In this document: in pieces, positions 26,354 through 35,586 of the stretch
How the letters are laid out: every line of letters begins with the position of its first letter
How positions within the stretch are numbered: the first letter of the stretch is position 1
NCBI GenBank assembly: GCA_039105265.1
Contig: JAPFFF010000001.1
Coordinates: 7,316,001-7,380,000, forward strand
Direction: 5' to 3'
DNA: 64,000 nucleotides
Source of the DNA: Tritrichomonas musculus
Taxonomy: Eukaryota > Parabasalia > Tritrichomonadida > Tritrichomonadidae
Made by a program: the position numbers and the translations under genes
The notes under the pieces: model-generated
Seen by the model: the letters and a program-made list of their open reading frames with translations, nothing else
Told to the model about the DNA's origin: nothing
Database searches by the model: none

Positions 26354-28396
26354 TTACTCATTAACTTGACTGCCAGCTGGCGTTTCATCATCAACATATT
26401 CCAATCCATTCAAACTAAGTTTAAAGTATGTATCTCTTGTGAGCCATAATTGAGTTGGAGGTGGATGCACTGTACCTTCTTCGTTAACATTATAGTAAGT
26501 ATCATTTGGACCTGTATATATTGGTTGACCATTAACCTGAACTTGAATATTTCCAAATCCACCATCCAATCCATCATAGCAATATCCTGCTGAAGCACGT
26601 TCTGTTTGAATATTGAAAACAAAGCTAGAAGCATCACTTAAAGTATTACTATAACGAACTCCATTTGCATCATTCTTTGGCATTGTCATACTATCTTCAA
26701 ATTCTTTTGTGCATTGTAATGTGATTCCATCAAGGTCTCCAGCAGTTAATTGATTTTCAAAGAATCTTGCTCCTATTGTGCTAACATTTTCATCTGGGAA
26801 GTTCTTACCTCCAATATTGAGATAACAATTTTGATATACTGGATTTTCGAAAACAGTGAGGTCATTATGATGTTTTGGAAACATAATCGACATTGTAGTA
26901 ACATTAATTAATGGGATATTCAAAGTAGATTTGATACCATTTGCGGCAGGAGCGATTGGGAATGAATGGTAATCAACTTTTTGGGATGGGATTATAATTC
27001 CTTCACGTAATATATTTTCAATACCTCTGCGAGTAGATTCACAGACACCATATCCTTGCATATTTGATTTACATAATGTGATTGTCATTCTGTTTACAGT
27101 TAATGTGGCTTTCTGTGATGAATATGTTTCGTTGTGAAGTTGTGATTTAGCATCATGAATTGCTTGAAGAGTCTGTTTAGCAGAAACAATTGGTGTTTTA
27201 ACAATTTGCCAAGCATAATATCTTCCATTTTTGTCAGCATGATTTAATGGTGGTAATGTTACAGCAGGATTATGAACACAAATTTCTTCATCAGTTGCAC
27301 CTGGTTGTAATCCAAATTCTTCAAATTCTTCCTTTGTGTAACTGAAATTGAATTCCAAATCTGTAAGAATATCAGTGTAACCAGTACTTCCATCATCATT
27401 ATCCCATTGTTCACCAATTCGATATTGAATCTTATACTTGATAGGTGTTGGGGTTGGTTCAGGAGATGGAGACGGTGATGGGTCAGGTGTTGGAGATGGT
27501 GATGGGTCTGGTGTTGGAGATGGGTCTGGAGATGGAGCACCAGGACCTGGAATTATAGCTTCATTACCAATTTGTGTAAATTGATGTTTCAAGTGACCGC
27601 GGGCCTTTATTTCTTTCAATCTTTCTAATTCTGCAGATGAGATACTATCATTATCTTCTAGATAAGCTTTTGTTTCAGCAACAGTATAAGGGTCTATAGC
27701 GGCCCAAACTAATCCTGCGGGTGATACTTGGAAACGAATTGATAAATCACCTATGATACCATTAGGGAATAAATCGAATGCTTGTAATGCAAGTAAATCA
27801 TCGAATGGTACGTTTAAATCAAATTCAACTTGGGATTTACCATTAGATTTGAATGAATTGAGGTTAACATAAGCACCAGCAACAGTCTGTGAATAATTTG
27901 AAACGTTTTCCCAAAGTGAATGTACAAAACGCCTACGTTTCTTCTCAGTCTCTGGTTTAACAGTGGAATACAAAAACCCTTCACGAATACATTCATTTTG
28001 CTGATATCCAACGTTTACATTATTATGGAGAATCTCCAAACGGTCAAACAATTGATTGGAAGATTTGAGCCCGACAAATAATTTGTAGAAGTTATTTGGG
28101 TCATCAATTTGTTGTAATTTTGCTAAATCAGTATTGAGTTGTAAATCTAGTTTGATGTGAAAGGTGAGGAATCCTTTATCAACATCAGAAATGAAGTGGT
28201 CAGGATGTGTTAAACTGATTTGGGAATATTGTCCTTGATGAAATGGTGCGGGTTGGTCATGACAATCAACAGTTCTGAATGAAAATGAGCGTGTACCATC
28301 ATTAGTGTTAATCATTTCACGCATCTTATTAAAAGTGTCAAGTACATTCCCAGCTTCGATTTTGTAATTATGTGCTCTTTCGTTGCGATACAACAT
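26354..28396 (-). CDS. Candidate major capsid protein of the recipient Maverick
   Basis: The 680-residue protein is homologous end to end with 3768-5459: SLWENVSN, ALQAFDLFPN, IIPSQK, IMFPKHHN, STIGARFF, C-terminal NDTYYNVNEEGTVHPPPTQL. It is longer because of a Pro/Ser/Asp repeat (PSPDPSPTPDPSPSPTPDPS type, about residues 290-318) and adjoining sequence absent from the Maverick-1 protein. The insert lies near the middle, where a linker between two jelly-roll halves or an exposed loop would tolerate it. The frame is intact. It is divergent from the small basic gene 51 bases away. Capsid identity is inferred from length, conservation and context. Confidence 0.7.
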   Translation of the reverse strand: MLYRNERAHNYKIEAGNVLDTFNKMREMINTNDGTRSFSFRTVDCHDQPAPFHQGQYSQISLTHPDHFISDVDKGFLTFHIKLDLQLNTDLAKLQQIDDPNNFYKLFVGLKSSNQLFDRLEILHNNVNVGYQQNECIREGFLYSTVKPETEKKRRRFVHSLWENVSNYSQTVAGAYVNLNSFKSNGKSQVEFDLNVPFDDLLALQAFDLFPNGIIGDLSIRFQVSPAGLVWAAIDPYTVAETKAYLEDNDSISSAELERLKEIKARGHLKHQFTQIGNEAIIPGPGAPSPDPSPTPDPSPSPTPDPSPSPSPEPTPTPIKYKIQYRIGEQWDNDDGSTGYTDILTDLEFNFSYTKEEFEEFGLQPGATDEEICVHNPAVTLPPLNHADKNGRYYAWQIVKTPIVSAKQTLQAIHDAKSQLHNETYSSQKATLTVNRMTITLCKSNMQGYGVCESTRRGIENILREGIIIPSQKVDYHSFPIAPAANGIKSTLNIPLINVTTMSIMFPKHHNDLTVFENPVYQNCYLNIGGKNFPDENVSTIGARFFENQLTAGDLDGITLQCTKEFEDSMTMPKNDANGVRYSNTLSDASSFVFNIQTERASAGYCYDGLDGGFGNIQVQVNGQPIYTGPNDTYYNVNEEGTVHPPPTQLWLTRDTYFKLSLNGLEYVDDETPAGSQVNE

Positions 28397-28447
28397 TTAT
28401 GATACAAAAAAAGTACTTATTACAGGACTTTTTTCATTATAAAAACA

Positions 28448-28702
28448 ATGGGTATCGGAATCTTCAAGAAAATGAAAAATGCTTTTAAATCAGTTGGCAA
28501 TACAATTAAGAATGTTGCAACTAAAGTCGGTAAAGCGCTTCCTAAAGTTGTTGAAATTGGTAAAAGAGTTACCAGTGCGGTAAAGCCTGTTTTAGGTGAT
28601 ATACCTCTTATTGGAGACACTATAAGAGCAATTGACACAGGGTTGAATGTTGTCGATAGAGGAATGAGAATTGGTAAGAGCTTGATAAATGAAGTAGAAT
28701 AA
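28448..28702 (+). CDS. Small basic amphipathic protein (paralogue of the Maverick-1 gene)
   Basis: The 84-residue protein has a Lys-rich amphipathic N-terminus (FKKMKNAFKSVGNTIKN) and a Gly/Ile-rich middle (VLGDIPLIGDTIRAID). It corresponds in position and character to 5517-5879: first gene on the plus strand after the divergent capsid gene. The VxPxxGDxxxxG spacing is shared. A minor virion or membrane-active role is an inference. Confidence 0.7.
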   Translation: MGIGIFKKMKNAFKSVGNTIKNVATKVGKALPKVVEIGKRVTSAVKPVLGDIPLIGDTIRAIDTGLNVVDRGMRIGKSLINEVE

Positions 28703-28728
28703 AAACAAAAAAATTTTTTTGAAAATAA

Positions 28729-29175
28729 ATGGAATTGGAAGTAATTAACGAAATAACTGAAGAAACAAAAAACTTCAAATCCATCGAAGAATTTAATTTG
28801 TTCTACCAGAAGCACAAGGACGAGATGAATGGACGCACCACACAGTACCTCAATAGAGTATATAAGATTATTACCCCCGATGGTGTTGAATATAGAATAA
28901 CAAAAAAGAATTGTTCGAAAGAAGGAAATAAGAGAGTTGGGGGTGATATATTTCTAAAAAAAGTGTTTAAAAAGGAAGACCTAAAAGAGTTAGAACAAGA
29001 TGTTATCAGAGCTGATATTGAAAGTGTAAAGGATGAGATTAAGCAGATGATATCGCGCATTCATGCGAATGAGCTTCTAGCGAATCGTATTGAGCAATCA
29101 GAGAAAAAAATAATAGAACTAACATCAACTGTGAATCAGATAGCTAAATATATTAATACTATGAATAATATGTAG
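28729..29175 (+). CDS. Small protein with C-terminal coiled coil (paralogue of 5934-6305)
   Basis: This 148-residue protein starts 26 bases after the basic gene. It shares IEEFNLFYQKHKDEM and YRITK with the Maverick-1 homologue. A longer central insert precedes a coiled coil of about 60 residues (VIRADIESVKDEIKQMISRI onward). It ends one base before the convergent small gene. Function unknown. Confidence 0.75.
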   Translation: MELEVINEITEETKNFKSIEEFNLFYQKHKDEMNGRTTQYLNRVYKIITPDGVEYRITKKNCSKEGNKRVGGDIFLKKVFKKEDLKELEQDVIRADIESVKDEIKQMISRIHANELLANRIEQSEKKIIELTSTVNQIAKYINTMNNM

Positions 29176-29176
29176 C

Positions 29177-29410
29177 TTAAATCTTACTATTAATTGGGAC
29201 CACTGAATGGTTTAAAGAATATGTATGATAGTTGAGTTTTTTTGTAGTTATTGGAGGCTTTTCATGGTTTATAGTTCCCTTCAAATCTCTCTTCTTGATT
29301 ATAGGTGCAGAATTGATTCTGGTACGCTCTTTTTGCATTTCCAATTGAAGTCTATCGTAGTAATTCATTCTTTTATCATCTCTTATCGTGCGTCTCTGTT
29401 GAAAAGACAT
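29177..29410 (-). CDS. Small basic protein, unknown
   Basis: A 77-residue Arg/Lys-rich frame fills the gap between two plus-strand genes exactly: it ends one base from the upstream stop, and its ATG lies 16 bases from the divergent start at 29427. Residues 5-45 are highly charged (RRTIRDDKRMNYYDRLQLEM). The tight packing typical of this cluster is the main argument for it. No counterpart is seen in Maverick-1. Confidence 0.55.
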   Translation of the reverse strand: MSFQQRRTIRDDKRMNYYDRLQLEMQKERTRINSAPIIKKRDLKGTINHEKPPITTKKLNYHTYSLNHSVVPINSKI

Positions 29411-29426
29411 TTTTGTATTGAAATAA

Positions 29427-29657
29427 ATGACTGAATTAAGTGATTATAAGAGGGAAATTCCTGAACTTAAAAGAATCAAACGAGCGCTAAAAGAGAAATG
29501 CTACGACTATAAACAGCATCTCAATAACGTAAAATCAGGTATGCTTGGCTCAAATGGATTAGCAGTAAGAGAATCGTTAATTGAAGATATTGAATCTTTA
29601 AAAGAGAAAGTTCACAAACTCGAAAAAGAATTTGATAGATTAACGAATAAAGAGTAA
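29427..29657 (+). CDS. Small coiled-coil protein, unknown
   Basis: This 76-residue protein is almost entirely helical with Leu/Ile heptads (ESLIEDIESLKEKVHKLEKE near the C-terminus). It lies between the divergent 77-residue gene and the ARILSSE-family gene, 27 bases before the latter. No family recognised. It could oligomerise or act as an adaptor in particle assembly. Confidence 0.6.
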   Translation: MTELSDYKREIPELKRIKRALKEKCYDYKQHLNNVKSGMLGSNGLAVRESLIEDIESLKEKVHKLEKEFDRLTNKE

Positions 29658-29684
29658 GATGTACAGAGATTTTTTTGCACTGAA

Positions 29685-30257
29685 ATGTCTTTGAATAAAG
29701 CACGTATATTGAGCTCAGAAAACGATGCAAGTGTAAAACAGAGTCAAGAAACAAATATAGAAATCAAATTAGCTCCTCAAAGAGGAAGTGCAGTAGCATA
29801 TCCACAAATACCCCAACCACAAAATGTAAATTTTACTATACCACAGACCCCACAGGAGGGGTTTGCTTCTCAATACATACCTCCAACCAACAGTGTTGCC
29901 CAAGAAAGGGGGTTTGCAGATTTAGGAAATGAGTTGGATACACTTGAAAAGAAAAACAAATTTTTGGAGTTGCTTGTTGGGATGTATGAGAATAACCCAT
30001 TAAAGGTAAACTCTTATGTAGTATGTAAATCAACCTTATTAATGGATATGATAAAGCTGTTGACAGATTGTGATAAAGTTGATTTGGTTATTGAAGATGA
30101 AGAACCTGGTTGTTGTGTTGCTAGTGTTGCAAAACTGATAAAGATTGATAAGATATTAATCACTAAAGATGGTAAATCCGAAGAACTAAAATACTGCTAC
30201 AATCATGTCTATACAGAGTTTGTCAAATACGCAATATCACTCAAATATTGTTGCTAA
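29685..30257 (+). CDS. Conserved Maverick protein, ARILSSE family
   Basis: This 190-residue protein is homologous to 16180-16878: KARILSSENDASVKQSQETN, QNVNFTIP, FADLGNELD, NNPLKVNSYVVC, LLMDMIKLLTDC, then a Cys cluster (PGCCVAS) and a conserved C-terminus. The N-terminal 90 residues are Pro/Gln-rich and probably disordered; the rest is folded. It belongs to the plus-strand cluster that leads into the packaging ATPase. Function unknown. Confidence 0.8.
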   Translation: MSLNKARILSSENDASVKQSQETNIEIKLAPQRGSAVAYPQIPQPQNVNFTIPQTPQEGFASQYIPPTNSVAQERGFADLGNELDTLEKKNKFLELLVGMYENNPLKVNSYVVCKSTLLMDMIKLLTDCDKVDLVIEDEEPGCCVASVAKLIKIDKILITKDGKSEELKYCYNHVYTEFVKYAISLKYCC

Positions 30258-30277
30258 TTACTTTTTCTTAATAAGAA

Positions 30278-30409
30278 ATGTTTTGTGAGATACTTTTATG
30301 TATGATTCTAGCTGTTAATGTTATGGAGTTATTTGTGATAATATCAGCATTGAAACCTGATGAACCACCTGAATTAAGTGAAGAGATGCGACAGAAACTT
30401 TATTGCTAA
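30278..30409 (+). CDS. 43-residue single-membrane-span peptide
   Basis: The frame MFCEILLCMILAVNVMELFV continues to a charged tail (EELSEEMRQKLYC type) and stops at 30407-30409. Residues 1-25 are hydrophobic, enough for one membrane span. It fits exactly between the ARILSSE gene (20-base gap) and the ATPase start (3-base gap). Both this ATG and the ATPase ATG are preceded by TAAGAA/CTAAGAA. Short membrane peptides occur in virus-like elements, but no function can be assigned. Confidence 0.5.
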   Translation: MFCEILLCMILAVNVMELFVIISALKPDEPPELSEEMRQKLYC

Positions 30410-30412
30410 GAA

Positions 30413-31321
30413 ATGCTTAAACCTACAAAGTTTGATTATTCGACAGTGTTTTTTTCAGATTCTAGTGATTCAGAAGAGCTATTTACTGAACCTCAGATAA
30501 AACCCTTTTTTAACATCGACATTGAGATGAGTAAAGCGTATAAAAAAAATGAATCCAAGATATTGAGTGAATCTATTAGACCAATTGCTAATGGTATCTA
30601 CGCAAATTATAATTCATTAAACATCATTGTTGGAGCTCAAGGAAAGGGTAAATCTCATATTGTATTGCGTGATATTATTCAAATATCAAGAATCCCTGGT
30701 GCTGCTCATTTAATTGTTTATATTAGTAAGAACGGAGTTATAAATGATTCAACATTTGAGGCCCAGCGAGAATTGATTAAACTTCCTGTGAAAGTCATAT
30801 CTGATTCAAATGCTGAGAATTACTTAAAAGAACTTGATTTATGGAAAGAATTGTATGATAAATACGTTAATAATAATACTCGATTAGATGACAGCTCTGC
30901 TGGCCCAAGCTTTGCTTGTGAAGAGAAGATAAATAAGATGCTCTCCTTTTTATGTATTTCTCAGTTGAACTCCTCAAAAAGTCCTCTAAATACCATCATT
31001 TTATGTGAGGATTTCATTAAATCAAAGCTATTGAAATCAGCTTATTTTACCAATTATATCACTCAATTACGGCACAAACATTCTATTGTCTATGTTAATG
31101 TTCAATTCTTTAAAGCAATACCGACAGAATTCAAGAATAATTGCACATCTTTCTTCATATTTAATGGATTTTCACGACAGAAAATGGGTTATATATACCA
31201 ACAAGTTGTTATGCCAATTGAATTCGAAGATTTGTGGAGGAGATATTGTTGTATGAAAAATCATGATTTCATCTTGGTGAACACACGAGAAGGTAGTATA
31301 GAGTTTATTAGTTGTGTGTAA
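30413..31321 (+). CDS. FtsK/HerA-type packaging ATPase of the recipient Maverick
   Basis: This 302-residue paralogue of 6646-7461 has Walker A GAQGKGKS (74-81) and Walker B TIILCED (194-200), where Cys-Glu-Asp replaces the Asp-Asp of Maverick-1. RHKHSIVYVNVQFFKAIPTE corresponds to the block after Walker B. An 18-base palindromic repeat (30901-30918) sits in frame in a loop before Walker B (SSAGPSFACEE), absent from the Maverick-1 protein. The protein probably packages DNA. The frame is intact. The gene ends 28 bases before a convergent gene. Confidence 0.85.
   Translation: MLKPTKFDYSTVFFSDSSDSEELFTEPQIKPFFNIDIEMSKAYKKNESKILSESIRPIANGIYANYNSLNIIVGAQGKGKSHIVLRDIIQISRIPGAAHLIVYISKNGVINDSTFEAQRELIKLPVKVISDSNAENYLKELDLWKELYDKYVNNNTRLDDSSAGPSFACEEKINKMLSFLCISQLNSSKSPLNTIILCEDFIKSKLLKSAYFTNYITQLRHKHSIVYVNVQFFKAIPTEFKNNCTSFFIFNGFSRQKMGYIYQQVVMPIEFEDLWRRYCCMKNHDFILVNTREGSIEFISCV
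30901..30918 (-). repeat. Dispersed palindromic repeat, copy 3, inside the ATPase gene
   Basis: On the minus strand it reads CAAGCAAAGCTTGGGCCA. It matches the first 18 bases of copy 2 except for the paired stem change, and lies in frame within the ATPase coding sequence. Confidence 0.6.
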
Positions 31322-31349
31322 AAAAATATTGTGTTCAAAGTATATTTTT

Positions 31350-31808
31350 TTAGTCTAATACAATATTTTGATGAGTACCCTTAAATATTGTTGGTTCTGG
31401 TATATCATATTTCTCTCTTAGCTTTAATAACATATCGCGGTTTGTTTTGTTGATTCGTTCAATAGAATAATTGTAATATTCATGTTCTTTATATACTTGC
31501 TTTTCTGTATTACCGTTAACAAAGAACTCTAATGAATTACAGTTAATTCTTCTCCTTGTATTAGATGTTAAAACGACGTGCTCAAACCCCATTTCTTTGA
31601 TTTTATCTGGGTAGAATCTAATTGTTTTATCCGGTGTTTGTAGTGAAATGTATAACACTTTCGCAATAAAACTCGATTTGTTGATAATAGGATATTTTTC
31701 GCAAAGCAGTGTGAAATCACATTTATTGAAATCATCTGGGTTTTCCAATAGTGAGATAAGATTGTTGATATATTCGAAAACTCTAAGTGATTTGCTATTG
31801 CAAGCCAT
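31350..31808 (-). CDS. Maverick-associated protein, unknown
   Basis: This 152-residue protein starts MACNSKSLRVFEYINNLISL and has a helical N-terminal region. A mixed middle with NTRRRINCNSLEFFVNGN follows, and the C-terminal segment is Tyr/Lys-rich. It is convergent with the ATPase gene. No motif or family recognised and no counterpart in Maverick-1. No signal or membrane segment. Confidence 0.6.
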   Translation of the reverse strand: MACNSKSLRVFEYINNLISLLENPDDFNKCDFTLLCEKYPIINKSSFIAKVLYISLQTPDKTIRFYPDKIKEMGFEHVVLTSNTRRRINCNSLEFFVNGNTEKQVYKEHEYYNYSIERINKTNRDMLLKLREKYDIPEPTIFKGTHQNIVLD

Positions 31809-32034
31809 TTTGTAATGAAATAAAAATTTAAAAATATTTGATTTACTGTTTGGCTGTCAATTGGAGGCTGAAATTATTTGATTCCAAAAAAGTGCTACAA
31901 ATCCTTGAGTTTCATAGTTGGGGTTCACAGTGTTGTAGACAATGAGCTAGAAATCCTAGAGTTCAATGTTGTGACCCAAAAATGACGAAACGGCCGGAGA
32001 AACCAATAAGGAGGAACCGCGAAAATGCTTCAAA
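31809..32034. other. Spacer between the recipient Maverick cluster and the polymerase relic
   Basis: No gene is seen. The segment contains a GC-richer stretch (GACGAAACGGCCGGAGAAACC near 31983) leading into the 26-base direct repeat at 32046. It may contain an element border. Confidence 0.35.
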
Positions 32035-34668
32035 TTATCTGACCCCCAATACGAACATACATATACTACTATCGATTACCAATCCATGGTCAAGAAGGAA
32101 CCAAAGGTAATAATTTGAGAAAACCATGTATTCCCCATTTGTGTCAAGCAACATTGTTAATTTACGTTCTTCCTTATCGATTGAATTTAAATTGTTTGAT
32201 TTCATGTAATTGTACATGTATGAACCAATTGTTTCTTCATTATTTGTGATATTAATGTTTCGAAATACTGGTGGAAAATTAATGAAATAATTGATTTTTG
32301 ATTTGGGACAAGATAGTTTCACAACAGCATAGAAAACATAATTTGGTTTATTTGAAAAACGTGATTTTGAAGTTATGATTTTCATACAACGTTCTCGAGA
32401 TTGTTTATCCTTTGCTTCAATCCTTCGAATGAAAGCACCTGGCATGAACATAATTCCTCCATGGTACTTAATAAATGGATGTGAATTTGATGAAAATGAT
32501 GAAGGATAAAGTGAATTGAAATCAATTCCAAGAATATGTGTTTGAACGTTTTGAGTTTCATAAGAGATTACCTTGTTATTAATTCCATCGTAACGGAATT
32601 TGTTGATATGAGTTTCACCTTTGATGTTAACACGATGCATTACATTTGATAATCCACCAGCAATGGCATTTCGAATTGTATAATATTCATCTTCATTATT
32701 TATCAAAGTTGGAAGATGATGTAGTTTGCAATATTTTTTTAATTGAATTCTCAATGCTGTTATTTTTGGGTCATCTCGTTTTCGAAGTTTATTACATTCA
32801 GCACAAGCCAACAAACAATTTGAAAATTCATGTCCAATATCATTGTTAATTCTATCAAGAGTTGGTTTGTTTTGATATGTGAAATGCTCTTTGCAAAGAT
32901 GACATTTACCCTTAATTGAGTCATTGTAAAGTTTGAGAAATTCTTTGTAATCATTGGACGAAACACATTTTGATAAGTCTCTTTTAGGGTTATGAGTAAG
33001 ATTGTATCGTTCATCTTGTTTGTAATAATTTTCACATTTGAATTGCCACCATTTAGGATTTGGAATGAATTCGTTGTATTTATGTATAGGATTATAATTT
33101 TCATGAGGATTGAAATCCTTGTATGCTAGAGCATATTTTATACAAGATGCATTCTTAGATAATGATAGATTGGATATCAAATCAACTTTGTATTGAGCAT
33201 TGAGTTGAATTAAATTGTCTATTGGTTTAATCATCATTTCAACATCATTGTCATTATAAGCAAGCAAGTAATCCCATCGTGTTTTATAGTTTTTAGCATC
33301 TTCGAGATAGATTTGGTAATCAGATTTTGAGAGTGGATTTTTTTGGTTGAGATAGCTGTCAAAGTCGTTGTATGAAAATGGTTCGGATTTAGATAATACT
33401 TCATTGTAGTTTGATGAATTGACAGCTTCATATGGAAAGATTCCTTTCACAGAATTAGTTTCACCACCAAAATCAATACCAAATTGTTTTAATGTACCTC
33501 CAGCAACAAATGATTGAGCATCAATAAATCGTAATTTTGTGGGAAGATGGTCTGAAACGAGAATGAATTGTTTTAATGAAGATATTGTTCCAATTAATGA
33601 ATTTGATTCAACATGCCAATGAGAGTGATTAAGATATTTCTTGAACAAATTAGAATCAAATCTTGATGAATTAAATCCGAAAACGGTTATGGTATAAATA
33701 TTTGTATCAATATCATAAATTTTATCAGCAGGGAGGAACGATTTGTCATAAACGATTTTATCATTCAGTACTTCCATCGATTGTTCAAACAACCATGAAA
33801 TCCATTCTGGAATAAACTCTTCAGATTCTCTTAATGAAAAGTGTTTAGTAATTAATCCTGAAGATAATTTAACACATGAAGCAACAGAAAGAGGTATTAA
33901 ACGTGAATTGATTACAGTTGAATCAGAAATCGATTTAAATTTGTTATTGAATTTATCAAGATATTCATATAATTCTTCGTTTTCAGGAATATAATATTCA
34001 AGTAAATGGGATTTATCGTGAATTTCTTTTTGTTCAATTTTCTTGAGATTCTCTTGTTTATTATATTGTTTGATTAATTGAATTGCATTGTCAACTGCTT
34101 CATTTGCACGTTTAATTGCATCTTCGATTTCATAATGTCGTTTAATTTTATTTTGCTCTTGTTCAAAGTATTCAACATCAGATTCATTTGGTTGTTCATC
34201 TTCATAAAATGATTCACGATTTGCAATATTATTGTTATAATTTTGTTCATTTCGTTGATTCTGATATTCTTGATTGATTTGAGATTGTTGTTCATTAAAA
34301 TAGTGAATATCAGATTCATTTGGTTGTTCATCATCATAAAATGATTCACGTTTTGATATATTTTCATAATTTCGTTCATAAGATTCATTTAATAATTGTT
34401 TGTGACGTTCTTGTTCATGAATAATGAAGTTATCAAGACCTTCTTCAAATTCATTATCATCTTTAAAATCAGGATTAATTATTTCTTGAGCGTTATGTTG
34501 ATTTAGATATGTATATAATGTTCTGATATTTCGTAATTTAGCACCTCCTCGATATCGACGAGTATCTGCAATTTCAAGATTTTCATTAAGTCCTTGATTA
34601 ATATTATTAATAGATTCAACAATATCGTCATTAGTAAAATCAATAAATGAATTTTGGTTGAAAGCCAT
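32035..34668 (-). pseudogene. Truncated family B DNA polymerase with embedded HNH-like finger
   Basis: The frame encodes 877 residues related to the polymerase at 1-2403. The N-terminus has two copies of RESFYDDEQPNESD. About 400 residues present in the other copy, including exonuclease motif I, are missing between YLDKF and INSRLIPLS, without a frameshift. Exonuclease motif II (GFNSSRFDSNL) and III (YNDNDVEMM) remain. A CHLCKEHF...LDRINNDIGHEFSNCLLACAECN segment, which reads like an HNH/zinc-ribbon unit, precedes polymerase motif A (GIDFNSLYPS). The frame then ends in LVID followed by SSICMFVLGVR at a repeat junction, so motifs B and C are absent. It cannot be an active polymerase. The relic still has a long open frame, so the damage is recent or the remnant is kept. 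Confidence 0.82.
32046..32071 (+). repeat. 26-base direct repeat, left copy
   Basis: CCAATACGAACATACATATA followed by CTACTA is identical to 34953-34978; similarity continues for about 10 bases on the left (ATTATYTGACC / ATTATTCGACC). It marks where the truncated polymerase frame leaves polymerase sequence. Confidence 0.85.
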
Positions 34669-35391
34669 TTATCAAAAATAAAAATGTGGAAAAAAATTAG
34701 TTTGAAAATTTAAAATTTTATAACTTGTTCTCAAGTTCATTCTGGAGCCCTTATTTAAATTTTAAATCCCGAATTAACTTTGAAATAAATTTTAAAATGA
34801 GTGTTTAGCGCTTTATGACAGGCCTTGTTCTACAACAGATTATGGAGGCCAATTAAAATTTAAACCCTGTGGATAAGTTTTTCGTTAATTTTTAAAATGA
34901 GGTTTTGAGCTTGGTTCCTGGTATTGGGAGACCTAGAAAAATTATTCGACCACCAATACGAACATACATATACTACTACCGTCAACTTAAAACATCATCA
35001 GGGGGTACAAAAAGGGGTACAATTATATGACCGTTCAGCCGGTCTATAGTTCTCTCTTACCTGGATGATCAACGGAATCAGTGCTCTTAATGATTTCATC
35101 AGTTTTGAATATGATATCAATATCTTGAATTACTTCAGGTAAATTAGCTTGTGAAAGCATCTTTCCAACCAATTTACCACCTTCACAGAATTCAATATGA
35201 GCGGTTTGTTTAGCTTCTATATGTTTTCTTTAATTTTTTCACTTTTTGAAGCAGATCAAAAATCGGACGATTTTTCAATGTAAAAGTGTGAATTTTGAAT
35301 TAAATTTTTTGAGTTTTTTCTTTATTTTTAAAATTTTTTATTCAAATTTATTCAATTCACCGTCCGACTTTTGACTTCCAGTTTAGATTTA
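34669..35391. other. Spacer with rearranged Maverick fragments
   Basis: The segment contains the second copy of the 26-base repeat (34953-34978) and AT-rich filler. It also holds a 60-codon stop-bounded minus-strand frame (35044-35231) without a start codon, containing HIEFCEGGKLVGKMLSQANL. I do not recognise that fragment. No intact gene. Confidence 0.4.
34953..34978 (+). repeat. 26-base direct repeat, right copy
   Basis: This is identical to 32046-32071 and in the same orientation, 2,907 bp away, so the polymerase relic lies between two direct repeats. They may be the ends of a mobile unit, or the product of recombination between copies of a longer repeat. Confidence 0.85.
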
Positions 35392-35586
35392 TTTTTGAGT
35401 AGGCTTTTCCAACCGTCAATTATTCATTCAATTTCATTTCAAATAAGGAGATAACTTTTATATTGAGGAATATCTCGGTTAATTTTCAATTATTATAAAA
35501 TTATTCTAGTTATTTCAAAATATATAATATGTTTATTATTAAACATTGATATTAATATGATAATTTATTATAATAAAAACTGCTGA

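Larger units (their letters stand above)
25713..34668. mobile_element. Recipient Maverick (right arm), remnant or older element
   Basis: This arm continues the element into which Maverick-1 inserted; the left arm is 1-3024. It carries HNH (split), candidate capsid, small basic protein, coiled-coil protein, two further small proteins, the ARILSSE-family protein, a 43-residue membrane peptide and the packaging ATPase in a compact cluster with gaps of 1-50 bases. A damaged polymerase lies at the right. No integrase is visible in either arm inside the window. I could not find its terminal repeats, so its borders are uncertain: it may end near 31.8-32.0 kb, or include the polymerase relic. Confidence 0.7.
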
